Below, piece by piece: positions 1 to 11,456 of a stretch of 64,000 nucleotides of DNA. The position numbers were made by a program, and so were the translations under genes. Position 1 is the stretch's first letter. Every line of letters starts with the position of its first letter. The notes under the pieces were generated by a model, which worked only from the letters and a program-made list of their open reading frames with translations, did not search any database and had not been told where the DNA came from. The DNA comes from Phyllostachys edulis (lineage: Eukaryota > Streptophyta > Magnoliopsida > Poales > Poaceae), in NCBI GenBank assembly GCA_036346405.1, contig CM070562.1:101728784-101792783 (forward strand), read 5' to 3'.

Positions 1-1931
1 CCCGAGCGAAAACCATTTTGTTTAACAAAGACCATTGACTTAGCCTGTCATGGTACACAAATTTTAACAACAATGGCTAACCACCACGATTCCATATTTC
101 ATTAAGTCAAGATTAACCATTATGACATATGTGATAATGAACCCATCGTAACTAAGCATAACTAGGCAACAATATGATACCCATGTTGGTGATACAAATA
201 TATCCAACAAAAATTATCCATGCTAGGGTGACAAAGGATTCATGGCATTCAAATAATCAACAAAGGCACAATAACAACAGGTAATAGCTAAACCCAAAAT
301 AATTTGTATAATGACAGCATGCAGTTGTATAAAACAATATACTTTTGAAATCATAGGTTAAATATAATCAAAGGACCACGATTTGCCTTAGAATAAATTT
401 TGGGATTGATCTTGATCTTGGTGAACTCCTCCTTGCTCAAAACTTCCCAAAGAATTAACATCTACTCGCAAATAAGACAAATAAAAAAATAACAGAGAGA
501 AAACGAACTCCAAAAATTAAATAAAAATCTCAAATAAATATATCTTGAATTTAGATGAATTTATAAATTTGAATGGACTCAATCGGAGTTTGAAAGCAAA
601 AGATATGGCTTTTGGAAGTTTGAAATCACATGAAATTATGAAAATCATAATGTATGGATTTACTGGAATTTCTTTTCAACTGAAAAATCAATTAATGACG
701 TCAGCTGATGTCAACAACGAATTTCAGTTGAAAAGAAAAATAAAAAGGAATAGGAAATTCCTCTGACATGTGGGACCCACACGTCATAGGCTCGGTTCAC
801 ATAAACTAGGTCCACTGAGGCTTAGATCGGGATTGGATCTGGACTTGCCATATCCGCGGACACGTGGCTCCGACTGGCATGACACACGTGCACTGGCACT
901 GAGGTGGATGCTGAGGCGGCCGACACGCAAGAGACACATCACCTCGACGACACGGAGGCTCAGGTCCCCAAGGTCGCTGGCAAACGACGGCTCCTCGCCG
1001 GCGGCGAAGGTGTGCAACGGGTAGAGGACGCTACGAGGAACTCACCGGCTTGCTCAAAGGTGCTCGGGGATGACTAGATTGACCGGCGGTGAGGTTTAGG
1101 TGGAGCTAGGGTTACGAGCTCATCGGCGACAACGCTAGGGATGTCCTCCGGCGAAGAGAAGGGCTGCTCGAAGATGTGGCAGTCCCGAAAATGGCATCCA
1201 ACAGCGACAAAGAGCACTGGAGCGGTAGTGAGGTTGATAGGGTCCTTCAGCCAGAGCTGAAGATGAAGGCGGTGGCTAGGGCTCTAGGCGACGACTTGAG
1301 CACGGCCGGCTAGGTTTTCGAAGGCGGCGCGTCACGGGGTGCGAGAAACGACGGTCCTCGGGGCCTTAAATAGGGTCAAGGGCGAGGAGTCTGCGATGAA
1401 GATGGTGGTGGTGCACGTGAAGAACTCGGAAGAGATGAGTCTAGCTCGGTGACGACGGTGATGTGGCCAGAGAGTCCACCAGTCAACGGGTACGGTTGGG
1501 TTGAGAACGAGTAGTAAAAGGTGCTACTACAGCTGATGGGTGGGGCCTCGCACGCGCGGCGAGCGAAGAGAGAACAAAAGCGGGCCGCGCATGAAATGGG
1601 CTGAAAGTGGAATAGGATTGGGTCGGGTCAAGAAGATTCGGACCAATACAGAATCTGAGATTTTTAATAGGTTTTTATTTTTAGAAATTACTGAAAATCC
1701 AAATAGCAATCATAAAATAGCAAATGCACTCGGAAAAATTCTAGAAAATATATCCAAGTACAGAGAACCCAAATAAAATAATTTTAATAATAGTTGATGT
1801 TAGTATTAATCATATTAAATTATTTTTGATTTATGAAAGTTCAGATTAAGCTTTTGACTTTAGTAGAAAAATTCAAATGGTTATTTTTATTTTTAAAACT
1901 TTAAAACAAACCAAAATTTTGGGATGTTACA
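1..1931 (-). repeat. 3' LTR (partial) of the gag-only Gypsy element
   Basis: Ends at 1931 with GGGATGTTACA, next to a polypurine tract on the minus strand. It matches two separate blocks of the 5' LTR (6154-6967 and 14300-15439), which shows where the CACTA element inserted in the other copy. The LTR's outer end (expected TGTCGGGACC) lies left of the window. A TATA-like CCTATTTAAGG is present on the minus strand near 1364-1375. Confidence 0.87.
1364..1375 (-). promoter_or_regulatory. TATA-like box of the 3' LTR
   Basis: The minus strand reads CCTATTTAAGG between a GC-rich upstream region and the rest of the LTR. The same motif at the matching place in the 5' LTR (near 14861-14872) supports it as the LTR core promoter. 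It is a sequence match only. Confidence 0.4.
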
Positions 1932-1950
1932 AACCTACCCCCCTTAAAAG
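1932..1950 (-). other. Polypurine tract of the gag-only Gypsy element
   Basis: On the minus strand a purine-rich stretch (AAAAGG/AAGGGGGG type) directly precedes the TGTAACATCC start of the 3' LTR. This is the usual place and composition of the plus-strand primer for reverse transcription. Confidence 0.65.
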
Positions 1951-2239
1951 GAATCTCATCTCTGAGATTCGGGCTGACTAGAGAATAGGTTCAAACCAAA
2001 GCTTGCTCACTCTTCCACAAGATTTCTCTTATGAGTGAAACAGAGCTGCAACGAATGCAGGTCTAACTTAAAGACTTACCAGAAATGACGTTCTAAACTG
2101 GTTGAACTTCTTCTGTGGTGACGTGATTCAGCCTTCCTCTTGCTACAGTTGATGGAGTCCTAGTAGTTTGATTCGGAGTCTAAGGCATTCCTCTTCCTGC
2201 TCCTGGTAAAGAAGTCCTGGCTGATATATCTTCCAAATT

Positions 2240-3370
2240 GAAAGGAATTGGTGTCAGCCCTTGTTTCTGCGGACACTTGTTAGCATAATGACCTGTCTCA
2301 CGGCAGTTGTAACATTGAATTCCTGTAGCTGGATTGGTGGTCCTCTGAGGCTAATGATTGTTATTGTTACTGACATTGGAATCTTCTGAGTTTCCTGCAT
2401 GAGACACTATGGCAGGGGTTCTGAATCTGGTAGATGAATTATTGGAACAAGAAGGCTGCTGAGCATTAGTTTTAGCTCTTTGTAGCTGATTCTGATGAAC
2501 TCCATGTTCTGTCATCTTCCTTTTGCGAGATTCGTCCAATTCACGACGAGAATCTTCTATGAGTACGTCTTTATCCACCATATGATGAAAATCCATATAA
2601 TCATTTCCATTAACTTACACTTTCAGTCAGGGATTAAGTCCACGCTTGAATTGCTTCCGATGTGCATTATCTATAGCAACATCTTCTGGAGCATAGCGGG
2701 AAAGTTGAGCGAACTTGTTGAGTACTCACTCAAAGACATGGTTCCTTGTTGTAGTACACGAAATTCTTTCTTCTTCATTTCCACAATACCATCTAGAACA
2801 TGCGCTTGATGAAAAGTTGTTGAAAATTCCTCCCAAGTAATGGTTTACGAATTCTCATGAGCTGCGATGTAGTTCTCCCACCATTCTACGGATGCACCCT
2901 CCAATTGATGTGAAGTATAAATAACTTTCTCTTGATCATTGCATTGAGCAATGGTGAGCTTTTTCTCAACTGAACGAATCCAATCTTATGTGTCCAAAGG
3001 TTATGACGAATGAGAAAACGTAGGTGGACGAGTCCTCGTGTACTCTTATAACTTGGAATGGTGATGAGTTGGTGGCGGAACAGCTGCCGCTTGACTATTC
3101 TGATTATTTTGATTCAACAAGTTGACTATTGCAGCGACGAACTGACTTTGCTGGGTCATCATATTATTCATGTTTTGCGTCATTGCACTCATGAATTGAG
3201 TCTGAGCTGCTAGAAGTTGTGCCATGTTTAGATCTGTGGCCCGAGGGGCTGGTGACTGGCCACTAGCATTGACATTGGCATTAGTATCATCTGACTGAGT
3301 GCGACTTGAGGTATTGTGAGTGTCAACTATCTGCGGCGATTTTCCATTGGTTTAGTTGGTAAGATAGAAA
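2240..3370 (-). pseudogene. gag: Gypsy gag (capsid-nucleocapsid), decayed
   Basis: Minus-strand translation gives a typical plant Gypsy gag in pieces. A capsid part around 2810-2960 includes EGASVEWWENYIAAHE, followed by ITWEEFSTTFHQAHV and an EMKKKEFRVLQQG segment. A zinc knuckle C-Y-N-C-RETG-H-YANK-C (CX2CX4HX4C) lies at 2273-2314. The longest clean piece is 2351-2596. Several in-frame stops and shifts break the reading frame, so this copy cannot make full Gag. Gag would form the virus-like particle in the cytoplasm. No pol follows the knuckle before the polypurine tract, which marks the element as gag-only. Identification as gag is firm; the exact start is not. Confidence 0.82.
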
Positions 3371-3656
3371 AGCAATGTAGACGAGAGGGAATATCACAAT
3401 AGATGAGATAGAACAGGATAGAAAAGATATAAACAACTTAATTAGGGAAAATTAGATTATATCCAAAGACAAAAGATAAAGAAGGCATAGCTGAAACGCT
3501 ATGAAAGCACAACTAACTCTTCAAATGAAAGCTTTAATGTGATTGCAACATAATGCTTGACAGCAGAACTGTAGCTCCCACTTACACACAACCCAAATAA
3601 AGACCTATTGCAACAACGATCTAAAAACACTGCTAAAGACTCTAATAAGACGGCTC

Positions 3657-4320
3657 CTACTCGGGACAAGAGAAGGAACATTCTTCAACTTCTGACTCTG
3701 AATCGCTATAGAACACCCATGAGTTGTGAACTGCTGGTAGGGACTCTGGACGAATAACTGGAACAAAGCAACGAAGATACTCTTGACGATTGCCGGTGAT
3801 TCGACACCTTTCTCCTGGACTGAGTGTAGTAGGTGACGGCAATAGAACTGGCGATGGAACTGAGAATCCTTCCAACTCTTCTTCTAGTTTAGGAACGGCT
3901 AGTACTGACACTACTTGCATCATATACTTCCGAACCTACTTGGACAAATTGATCCGATGCAATTTGCAAATCGTTCGAACAACTTTACGGGCAACTTTGA
4001 TTGCTGACATGTCCTCAAGCTCGTCGTGGCACTTCATGTTGTGATGGCGGATGTGGCTTCCAACCCTCACGATGAAATAAACCTTTGTCTCGAATACAAT
4101 TATGTGCCCCTTCACTTTGTTTTCCTAGGTGAAGTAAGTTGCACCTCTGCTTGTTCCCAAACTCTACAACAAGCACTGAAGAACTCCAGGCCAATCTCAT
4201 CTCTGATCACGATACACTTGAAGCATCTAAAGAAATTAACAGGGCAAGATGGTCAAATTAAGATTACAAGTCAAAGTTCAGAAAAGACAAGATACAAGAT
4301 CTCTAGCACAACATGAGAAA
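3657..4320 (-). pseudogene. Upstream reading-frame remnant ahead of gag
   Basis: Between the primer-binding site and gag on the minus strand there is coding-like sequence. One 88-residue piece (3657-3923) ends in an acidic stretch, FYSDSESEVEE. A preceding piece around 3945-4040 contains CHDELEDMSAIKVARKVVR and KLHRINL and joins it after a stop. I think this is the N-terminal part of the gag polyprotein or a separate leader protein of this non-autonomous family. I do not recognise a domain. Stops and shifts show it is decayed. Confidence 0.4.
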
Positions 4321-4492
4321 GAATAGAGTATGATAAGAATAGAATAGACCGAGATGAGAAAAGAATTAAAATAGATTAGAAAGGAACAACCACTTAAATC
4401 AAATTAAGTTGATTTGATTTAGAAAATAGGTTTTTGAAGCTTTTAGCTAAGAGGACCATGCTAACTAAGGTTGCGTTCTACAATCAAACCTA

Positions 4493-4504
4493 GCTCTGAT
4501 ACCA
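4493..4504 (-). other. Primer-binding site (initiator tRNA-Met type)
   Basis: The minus strand reads TGGTATCAGAGC, complementary to the 3' end of initiator tRNA-Met, four bases from the 5' LTR edge at 4509. It fixes the element's orientation and the LTR boundary. Confidence 0.9.
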
Positions 4505-4993
4505 CCTCTGTCGGGACCAAAAAATACAATTCAGGAACACTCTGTATATTTTGAACTAGTCCCGGATCAGCAGCTAGCTCACACAGGAAACAATGAGGAA
4601 ATACCATCCATTTATTCGATTTAACTAAAAAGATCTCAAAGTAACAAATAATAATAATAACTGGATCTTATGGTCAACGTTTACTTAACTTGCCACGCAT
4701 GGCTAAAGAAACAAATAAACTCTTGCAACGGAACGAAACTCTTGAAATGGCCAATCAACATGCGCACAGGCAATCGAGTGGAGAACGCATCCTAATCCGC
4801 CAAACCTTCATGGTACTCTTGGGCGAAGAACTCTTGAGTAGCTTGATATTCTTTAACTGACCAACAGTGGTGTAAAGCCGTGAGTACACAAAGCACTCAA
4901 CAAGTCATAGGAAAATATATACAAATAGTATTCATGCAAGGCTTGAACAAAGGTTAGTTGTATGGTTCTTTTGCAGAAAGCAGCATTGACAAT

Positions 4994-5476
4994 TGTTGGA
5001 AGAATAAATCATCCTTTAACGTCGGAACCCACTCTAATGTAATTGCCTTACAAGGACCGGTTGTATCCCTCATGTTAACGGGGCCCTGCTTTGTATCTGA
5101 CACGCGTACAGGTCCAAGAAATGTAGTTACACTCATAAAAGACTGTAATACCCCTCATTTGTACTCATAGGGTAGTTATCATCCAAAGGGGTACTTTGGT
5201 CATTTGTACAGGCCCTAGAGCCTATAAATACCCCATGTATCCCTCATTCAACGAGGGCTCTCTGGAGTAATAAAGAAGCATGTTCAAACTGGTGAGCCCT
5301 CGGGGTCTCCCTCTCTGGAGTTAACCCCCCGTAGGCCCCCGATAGGAGTAGGGCGGTCCTCTCGGACCCTCGAACTTGTATAAATCCTCGTGTCATTTTT
5401 TACTCTCGTGGATGATGGCCCGTTAGACAGCCAATGTCTACCCCCTCACTTGTGTTTGGTTTTTACACCTACAACA
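4994..5476 (+). mobile_element. Copia-type solo LTR
   Basis: A 483-bp unit starts TGTTGGAAG and ends CCTACAACA, flanked by a perfect 5-bp duplication acaat at 4989-4993 and 5477-5481. Inside are a TATA box (TATAAATA, 5223-5230) and a polyadenylation signal AATAAA (5269-5274), both on the plus strand, so the LTR is in plus orientation. There is no interior or second LTR, so it is a solo LTR left by LTR-LTR recombination. It lies inside the Gypsy 5' LTR and is therefore younger than that insertion. Confidence 0.9.
5223..5230 (+). promoter_or_regulatory. TATA box of the Copia solo LTR
   Basis: TATAAATA lies in a CC-rich context in the middle of the LTR, about 40 bases ahead of the AATAAA at 5269-5274. 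This order matches a compact LTR with U3, R and U5. Confidence 0.6.
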
Positions 5477-6984
5477 ACAATAAATACAATAAATAGATTG
5501 AAATGCCTAATTGAAAAGAATAATAAATAAGTAAACAATTGCTTTAAAACAACCATTGAACTACCCATTCACTTTCCAAGACAAACCACCAAGTGAATTA
5601 CCTGTTCACCAAACAAACATTATATTTATCAAGTGAATTTCCCATTCACACTCCGACTCATTTTACAAAGAAACTCTATCTCTCGTGTGAAATCTCCGGA
5701 CATGTCCATAACCGAGGACACAGCTATTCGAATAGATCAATTAACACTCTACAGAGGTTATACACTTTACCCACAAAATATAACTAGTGTAGCAATCACC
5801 AATCATAACAACACCCTTCAAAGGTTTCATCTCAACAATTGACTCTCCCATTGTGCATACAGCCACCCCAACCTCACCATTGTCTTGATGCACAACGTTG
5901 GACAGGGAAGCGACGAACCGTCCCGTGATGTGACTTTAGACAGATTACACACCTCCACCCATATACTACCTGAGTAGTCAATGTCAAAACTCCACAACTT
6001 ACTAAGTTAGGCCTGTCCTATACCAGACATGTGGTTGTACGAAAAGACCCAGTTCAATGGTGCACAGGATTAAGTCCTTGACAAGTTACTCAGGCGAGTC
6101 TACCACAAACCCACGACGTGTTATAATCACACCCTCAATCCACCATCCTCTTGCCCGAGCGAAAACCATTTTGTTTAACTAAGACCAATGACATACCCTG
6201 TCATGGTACACAAATTTTAACAGCAGTGGCTAACCACCACAATTCCCTATTTCATTAAGTCAAGATTAATCATTATGACACATGTGATAATGAACCCATC
6301 ATAACTAAGCTTGACTAAGCAACAATACGATACCCATGTTGGTGATACAAATATGTCCAACTAAAATTATTCATGCTAGGGTGACAAAGGATTCATGGCA
6401 TTCAAATAATTAATGAAGGCATAAGGACTACAGGTGATAGCTAAACCCAAAACAATTTGTATAAAGATAGCATGCGGTTGTATAAAACAATATACTTTTA
6501 AAATCATAGGTTCAATATGATCAAATAACCATGACTTGACTTGGAATAAATCTTGGGATTGATCTTGATCTTGGTGAACTCCTACTTGCTCAAAACTTCC
6601 CGAAGAATCAACGTCTACTTGCAAACATGTCAAATAAACAAAATAAATAAATAAATAACAGTGAGAAAACAAACTCGAAAAATTAAATAAAAATCTTAGA
6701 TAAATATATATTGAATTTAGAAATTTGAATGGACTCAATCAGAGTTCGAAAGCAAAAGATATGGCTTTTGGAAGTTTAAAATCACATGAAATTATGAAAA
6801 TAATAATTTATGGATTTACTGGAATTTCTTTTACACTGAAAAATCAATTAATGACGTCAGCGGACATCAGCAACGAATTTCAGCCGAAAATAAAAAGAAA
6901 AAGGAATTGGAAATTCCTCTCACATGTGGGACCCACACGTCATAGGCTCGGTTCACATAGACTAGGTCACTACTACAGGAACCG

Positions 6985-7395
6985 ACATCACAGACGGTTC
7001 GGAACCGTCATCACAGACGGTTTCCGAACCATCTATGTTTGTTGGTCTGTGATAACAGGATATTATCACATACGGTACAAAACCGTTTGTGATAGGAAAT
7101 ATCACAGACGGTTTTATTAAAAACCGTGCAGTGAAGTCAAATATCCTGAGCGGTTTCAACTAAAAACCGTATGTGATTCGAGAATATCACGAGCGGTTCT
7201 AAACAAAAACCGTCGTGATAGAAGAATATCACGAGCGGTTCTAAATAAAACCGTCGTGATTTCGAATATCACGAGCGGTTTTTGTTTAAAACCGCTCGTG
7301 ATATTCTCTATCACGAGCGGTTTGCGCTTGAAACCGTCGTAATACTTTGCTTCACGAGACGGTTTTAACACAAAACCGCTCGTGATAGCTCGCGC
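6985..7395. repeat. Left subterminal repeat array of the CACTA element
   Basis: About 15 short units of the form cacagacggtt or cacgagcggtt, each paired with an inverted aaccgtctgtgat or aaccgctcgtgat. They form many small hairpins, evenly spaced. In En/Spm these are TnpA binding sites; that role here is inferred. Confidence 0.85.
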
Positions 7396-7799
7396 ACTTC
7401 TTCCCACAAATTGTTTGTTTTCCTAGCTAGCCTCGGGAATTGCTAGCCATGCCCTCTGAAAACAAGCATTCACGTAAATGATTCAAGCATTCACGTAAAC
7501 AGATTCAAGCATTCACAAAAGCAGATTCAAGCGACCATGACAACTCAAAGTGATCATTACTCAAAATAAATTACAAAAGATAGCATTTGTTCAAGTATTG
7601 TCGCTATAGTTACAACTAGATTACAATTGTTTGCGTTGAGAGGTTTTAGAGGGTGATGCTCGGGTTGGCGACGAGTGAAACTCTCCGTTGTCGTTAATGA
7701 TTTCGTGTTGATAAAGGCGCAGAGCTTCCTCGAATGTCCTTGATCTCTTCCGCAACGAGTGAATCACATTGTAAATTCAAGGCTGCCGCTAGCAAGAGT

Positions 7800-8700
7800 A
7801 AAGTGCTAAGATATATATATTTAAATTTATAATTAGGAAATAATTATTTGAGATTGACAAACCTCAAGATCCTTCTTCCTAGTCAGAAGGATTAGTGCAT
7901 ATGATAGCGAGGCGTAGATTGCACATAACTCATCATCTTTTCTTTGCAAGACCGCAAAAATAGCAAGAGTATAGTCAGTTCGAGACACATTATTATGAAG
8001 TATGATATAGGATTATAGTGTTGTAGCGCGTACCGAAAAATCCATCCTATGTGTTAGTTGGGCGCTCTTTCCATTGTATATTCCTTTGTTGGCAACATAA
8101 TTGATGAACGACCTACATGATTGAAAAGGTTATCCTCGGCCATTTCAAGCGAATGAAGACTACAATAGAGTTATGTAAGGAGGAAATGAGCATACCTCTC
8201 GAGTATTCCTCTTAGAGTCTTTGAAGTCGTGCTTGTTGCGGTTTAGGAAATCAAGGTATATCACATGGTTCCTCTTGGGTATAATAACTAAAAGGATCGA
8301 TGGTACCTACTCATGTATGTCGCTATAGTCATTAAACCTAAGTTAAATGCTTTGCAGATAAAGTACAAATGAAATTTGTATAGCAAGTAGTGACACTTAC
8401 CCACGGTTGTAGGGCACCACTATGTACTTCATGTTAAATCGGCGAAGCAATGACCTCGTTATATATTTCTCGACGAAGGATGAGTCTTGTTGGATGGTTT
8501 GCAGCGATACCACATATGGATCGAGGAAACCCAATGGTTCTTTCCATTCCTAACATTTTTGACTTGTATCTATACATAAGCAATGAGTTGTGATATTTAT
8601 TGGTATTACATGAATGTAGAACTTGATTATGCGCGCTTACGATGTCCAACATCGTAGAAGCGAGGCGTCGAGGCCAACGAGGTTGAATAGTTCAAATAAG
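7800..8700 (-). pseudogene. Ulp1-like cysteine protease domain exons in the CACTA
   Basis: Minus-strand exon-like blocks with splice sites: one at about 8411-8545 reads GFLDPYVVSLQTIQQ and ends MKYIVVPYNRG before a GTAAGT donor. One at about 8205-8300 reads SILLVIIPKRNHVIYLDFLN. One at about 8035-8120 reads SFINYVANKGIYNGKSAQL. The order and residues match the C48 (Ulp1/SENP) domain often carried by plant CACTA and MULE elements, including the D in YLD. The catalytic His-Trp expected just before ILLVI is not there (VPS instead), and I could not find a clear catalytic Cys. It is probably inactive as a protease. Coordinates are approximate. Confidence 0.6.
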
Positions 8701-9524
8701 TCATTGAAGCCCACGACGAAGTACCTCGTCCGTTAAAGAAATGCTTGTCCTCGTATCGGCGGTGATTCGATGATCGCACCCCTTCTTTTGGGTCCTCGCC
8801 AAGTACCAGGCATGCAAAGCATGACAAGCATATCCAGCGTGCATTAATACTGCGTCGGAGCACAATGGTTTTCCGATGATGTAGTTCCCGGGTATCGCGG
8901 ACTTCCCGGACTTGGGAGGCGCCTTAACATTTGTGGATTTCGATTTGGCCTTAGCGATTGGCAGCGTCTTCTTGTGAGACGACTCGGGAACGGATACGAC
9001 GGCACGCTTTTTTCGTTCCTTGGCGTCTTCTCCACGGGAATCGAAGAGGTGGCCTTATGAGGCTAAACATGAGGTGGAGTCATCGAGGTCCGTTGGAGAG
9101 GAATGGTCGTGTCGGATCGCAACCTTCTGGGTCGTATGATGTCCTTCTTGGGCCATTTGGATAAAAGAGAGGACGGCATCCCCTAGTGTTGTGATCTCTT
9201 CGTTTGGGCAAATCTTCACGGGGCGGCTCGGAAATTGACATGTACCATATCCACTGGACCTGGCGTAACTGTGCGCCCGGTGGCCGCACCGTTGTCTTGC
9301 CGCCTTCCTCGTATGGATACACCATCCCTGCAACGACCTCAATACAAAGGACCCATCCATCCTCACTTGGAGCTTCTGGCGTCGGCTCCTACAAAACGAT
9401 CACGCAATTAGCTAAGGCGTCCTATAGGTCTATCTTTGGTGCATTCCATAGATATACGTTACCTTGATGTCGCTTCTATCGGTGTCGGACGTCGTCATGT
9501 TCACAATTATCTTGTGACGCGATG

Positions 9525-10660
9525 CTACTCCGACGTCGAGGAGGACGCCTCCCGAATTAGCGGGGCGGCTTGCGCACCACCGCTCATGAGTATATCCATT
9601 TGACTCCGCAATGCTACCATCTCTACTTGAAATTGGTTAGTAATCATCTGTACCAACTGGTTGTCGTGCTCGGCCTTGGATCTCTTCCTAGTCTTATACG
9701 TGCAGTAGTCGTCCGCGAATCCATGACTCCAAGGTGCGTTAACCCCAAGGCAGCGTGCGACAAGGTGCTCCTTGTTTCCCAAGGTCAGTAGATAGTATAT
9801 CATTCTCCCTGTCTGCATAGAAGGAGCCTTGGGAAGCTTGGGCAGTCAAGTCACGCTGCAAGAGGTCATCATGTTATTATAGGCACTATGAAGTTATGGA
9901 CTTATTAACAACTTAGTAGTTCGACATATTTACCACACGTTGGGACACTTCACAGTCTGGGGGTTTGTGAAGGAGATCTTTGCCGAAGACGAGACTTGTG
10001 CCCTCGCTTTTAACAGCTTAGGGCAGCGGGTCTGCGTGACATCGAAGCGGGTTCTCCTTCTCCGCCGCCCATTCCTCGTATTTACCGCGTACCAGCGGTG
10101 CCGAGTCTGTCTTGGTGAGTGTTTCGTGTCTGAGAGCTTTGTGCGCCAGCTTTTTTCTCCTTAAATTCGCCGTCGTTTTCATAGCCACAAAGGTGTCCCA
10201 TGCTTCCCGCGTCAAGAATTTGTATTTGCGAAGGCGTTTGACCCGTGTTCACGTGCCGTGACAAGAATGCTCTTGAAGGTCCTCCACGATTTACCCATCG
10301 TGAGCATCGCCGTCCGTCGCCGCGCGTGCCACATGTGCTACGGAATAGTGAACTTCTTTGAAAGTTCTGTCCCCACAAGGCGCCTTCGCTTCTTCGTCGA
10401 GTCCTTCCACGTTGGTGTGGTGATGAGGACCCATTCCCTTGCAAGTATCCCGCAGATGGTCCGGAATCTCGCCACGATCTCTTGGGACTCGGAGGGACCC
10501 CAAAGTCACCGACCTCGTGATGACCCGATCGGCCGTAGGCATTTTCGATTGTCCTCTGCCATCTCGCTTCCGTGTCATTATAAATCGACGGTGACGGCGG
10601 CCTCGTCGGCGCCTCTTCCATCTGCGGATCGGTGGTGTGCGAAGACAAAGCCTCTGCCAT
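9525..10660 (-). pseudogene. CACTA TnpA-like protein (Transposase_24 family), broken
   Basis: The minus strand codes for a TnpA-type DNA-binding protein in pieces. An N-terminal part (10291-10660) includes VPRDRGEIPDHLR. The core (10018-10215) includes TREAWDTFVAMKT and GKYEEWAAEKENP. A C-terminal part (9525-9818) includes LGVNAPWSHGFADDY, a basic KTRKRSK and a coiled-coil-like segment. This order is that of the plant Ptta/En/Spm Transposase_24 family, which binds the subterminal repeats. Frames change between pieces and stops intervene, so it is either multi-exon or broken; I judge it broken. It lies upstream of the Ulp1-like exons on the same strand and may once have been one gene with them. 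Confidence 0.65.
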
Positions 10661-10940
10661 CTCGCTTACTTGCTATCTATATAAGTTACATATGCAATAA
10701 AATGGATTGCAAGTGTCCCAAATTAACATATACATTTAAACTTAATAATATGCTCAACATGTGCAATATTAGCAAATAATCATAAATAATTCCAGCATAA
10801 ATATGAAACAATTAATCTCGGGAAGAAATACAGAGGTTGACTATAGAGATCAAGATGGCAAATGAAAAGTTGAATGAGCTCATCAGAGTACTAACATTCC
10901 TTAATCCACTAGCTTCTCTAAGAAGCCTACTTCATCGAGG

Positions 10941-11018
10941 TCGACACCTTTGGAGTGTGCCATTTGTTTCATGCCGTGGAGGACCGGCATGAAACAAAGG
11001 TACACTCAAGTGTGTCGA
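10941..11018. ncRNA. Candidate hairpin A
   Basis: The left arm (10941-10975) and right arm (10986-11018) are complementary over most of their length with a loop of about 10 nt. Mismatches cluster in the middle of the stem. It resembles a miRNA-like precursor by shape only; I match it to no known miRNA. Confidence 0.3.
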
Positions 11019-11160
11019 GATCGACGAAGAAATGCTAAGCAAAGGTTTAATCTGTAGGGCTCGCCGCCTCCCCGCTCCTATTATGTGCTCTCGGAAGGAG
11101 AGTAGCTAAAGAACAAGTCTTTGCCATCTCAATCCTATTGTCTATACTCTTCATCGACCA

Positions 11161-11239
11161 CTGACACCTTTGGAGTGTGTCATTTGTTTCATGCCGTGGA
11201 GGACTGGCATGAAACAAATGGCACACTCCAAAGTGTCAG
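11161..11239. ncRNA. Candidate hairpin B (nearly perfect stem)
   Basis: The arms 11161-11195 and 11206-11239 pair over 34 positions with one bulged base and one G-U pair, around a 10-nt loop. This is the best-preserved foldback of the three and the strongest candidate for a double-stranded precursor. Confidence 0.35.
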
Positions 11240-11381
11240 ATCGACGGCGAAATGCTAAGCAAAGGTTTAATCCTGTAGGGCTCACCGCCTCCCTGCTCCT
11301 ATTATGTGCTCTTAGAAGGAGAGTAGCTAAAGAACAAGTTTTTGCCATCTCAATCCTATTGTCTATACTCTTCATCGACCT

Positions 11382-11456
11382 TGACACACTGGAGTGTACC
11401 ATATGCTTCTTGCCTTGGAGGATTGGCAAGAAGTAAAGGTACACTCAAGTGTGTTA
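11382..11456. ncRNA. Candidate hairpin C
   Basis: The arms 11382-11414 and 11425-11456 are complementary with several mismatches. The sequence of the stem differs from A and B at matching places on both arms (for example cttcttgcc with ggcaagaag), so pairing is kept despite change. Confidence 0.33.

Noticed and set aside
770..1024. Open frames on both strands in the left LTR (84 and 77 residues)
   Set aside because: They lie in GC-rich LTR sequence, have no domain, and recur at 14041-14512 only because that is the other copy of the same LTR.
5144..5467. LTR boundaries at TGTAATACCCC and TTTTTACA for the Copia solo LTR
   Set aside because: No duplication at these positions; moving to 4994-5476 (TGTTGG to CAACA) gives a perfect acaat duplication and continuity with related host LTRs.
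8958..10779. Plus-strand open frames (for example 173 residues at 10258-10779)
   Set aside because: Shadows of the minus-strand TnpA-like gene.
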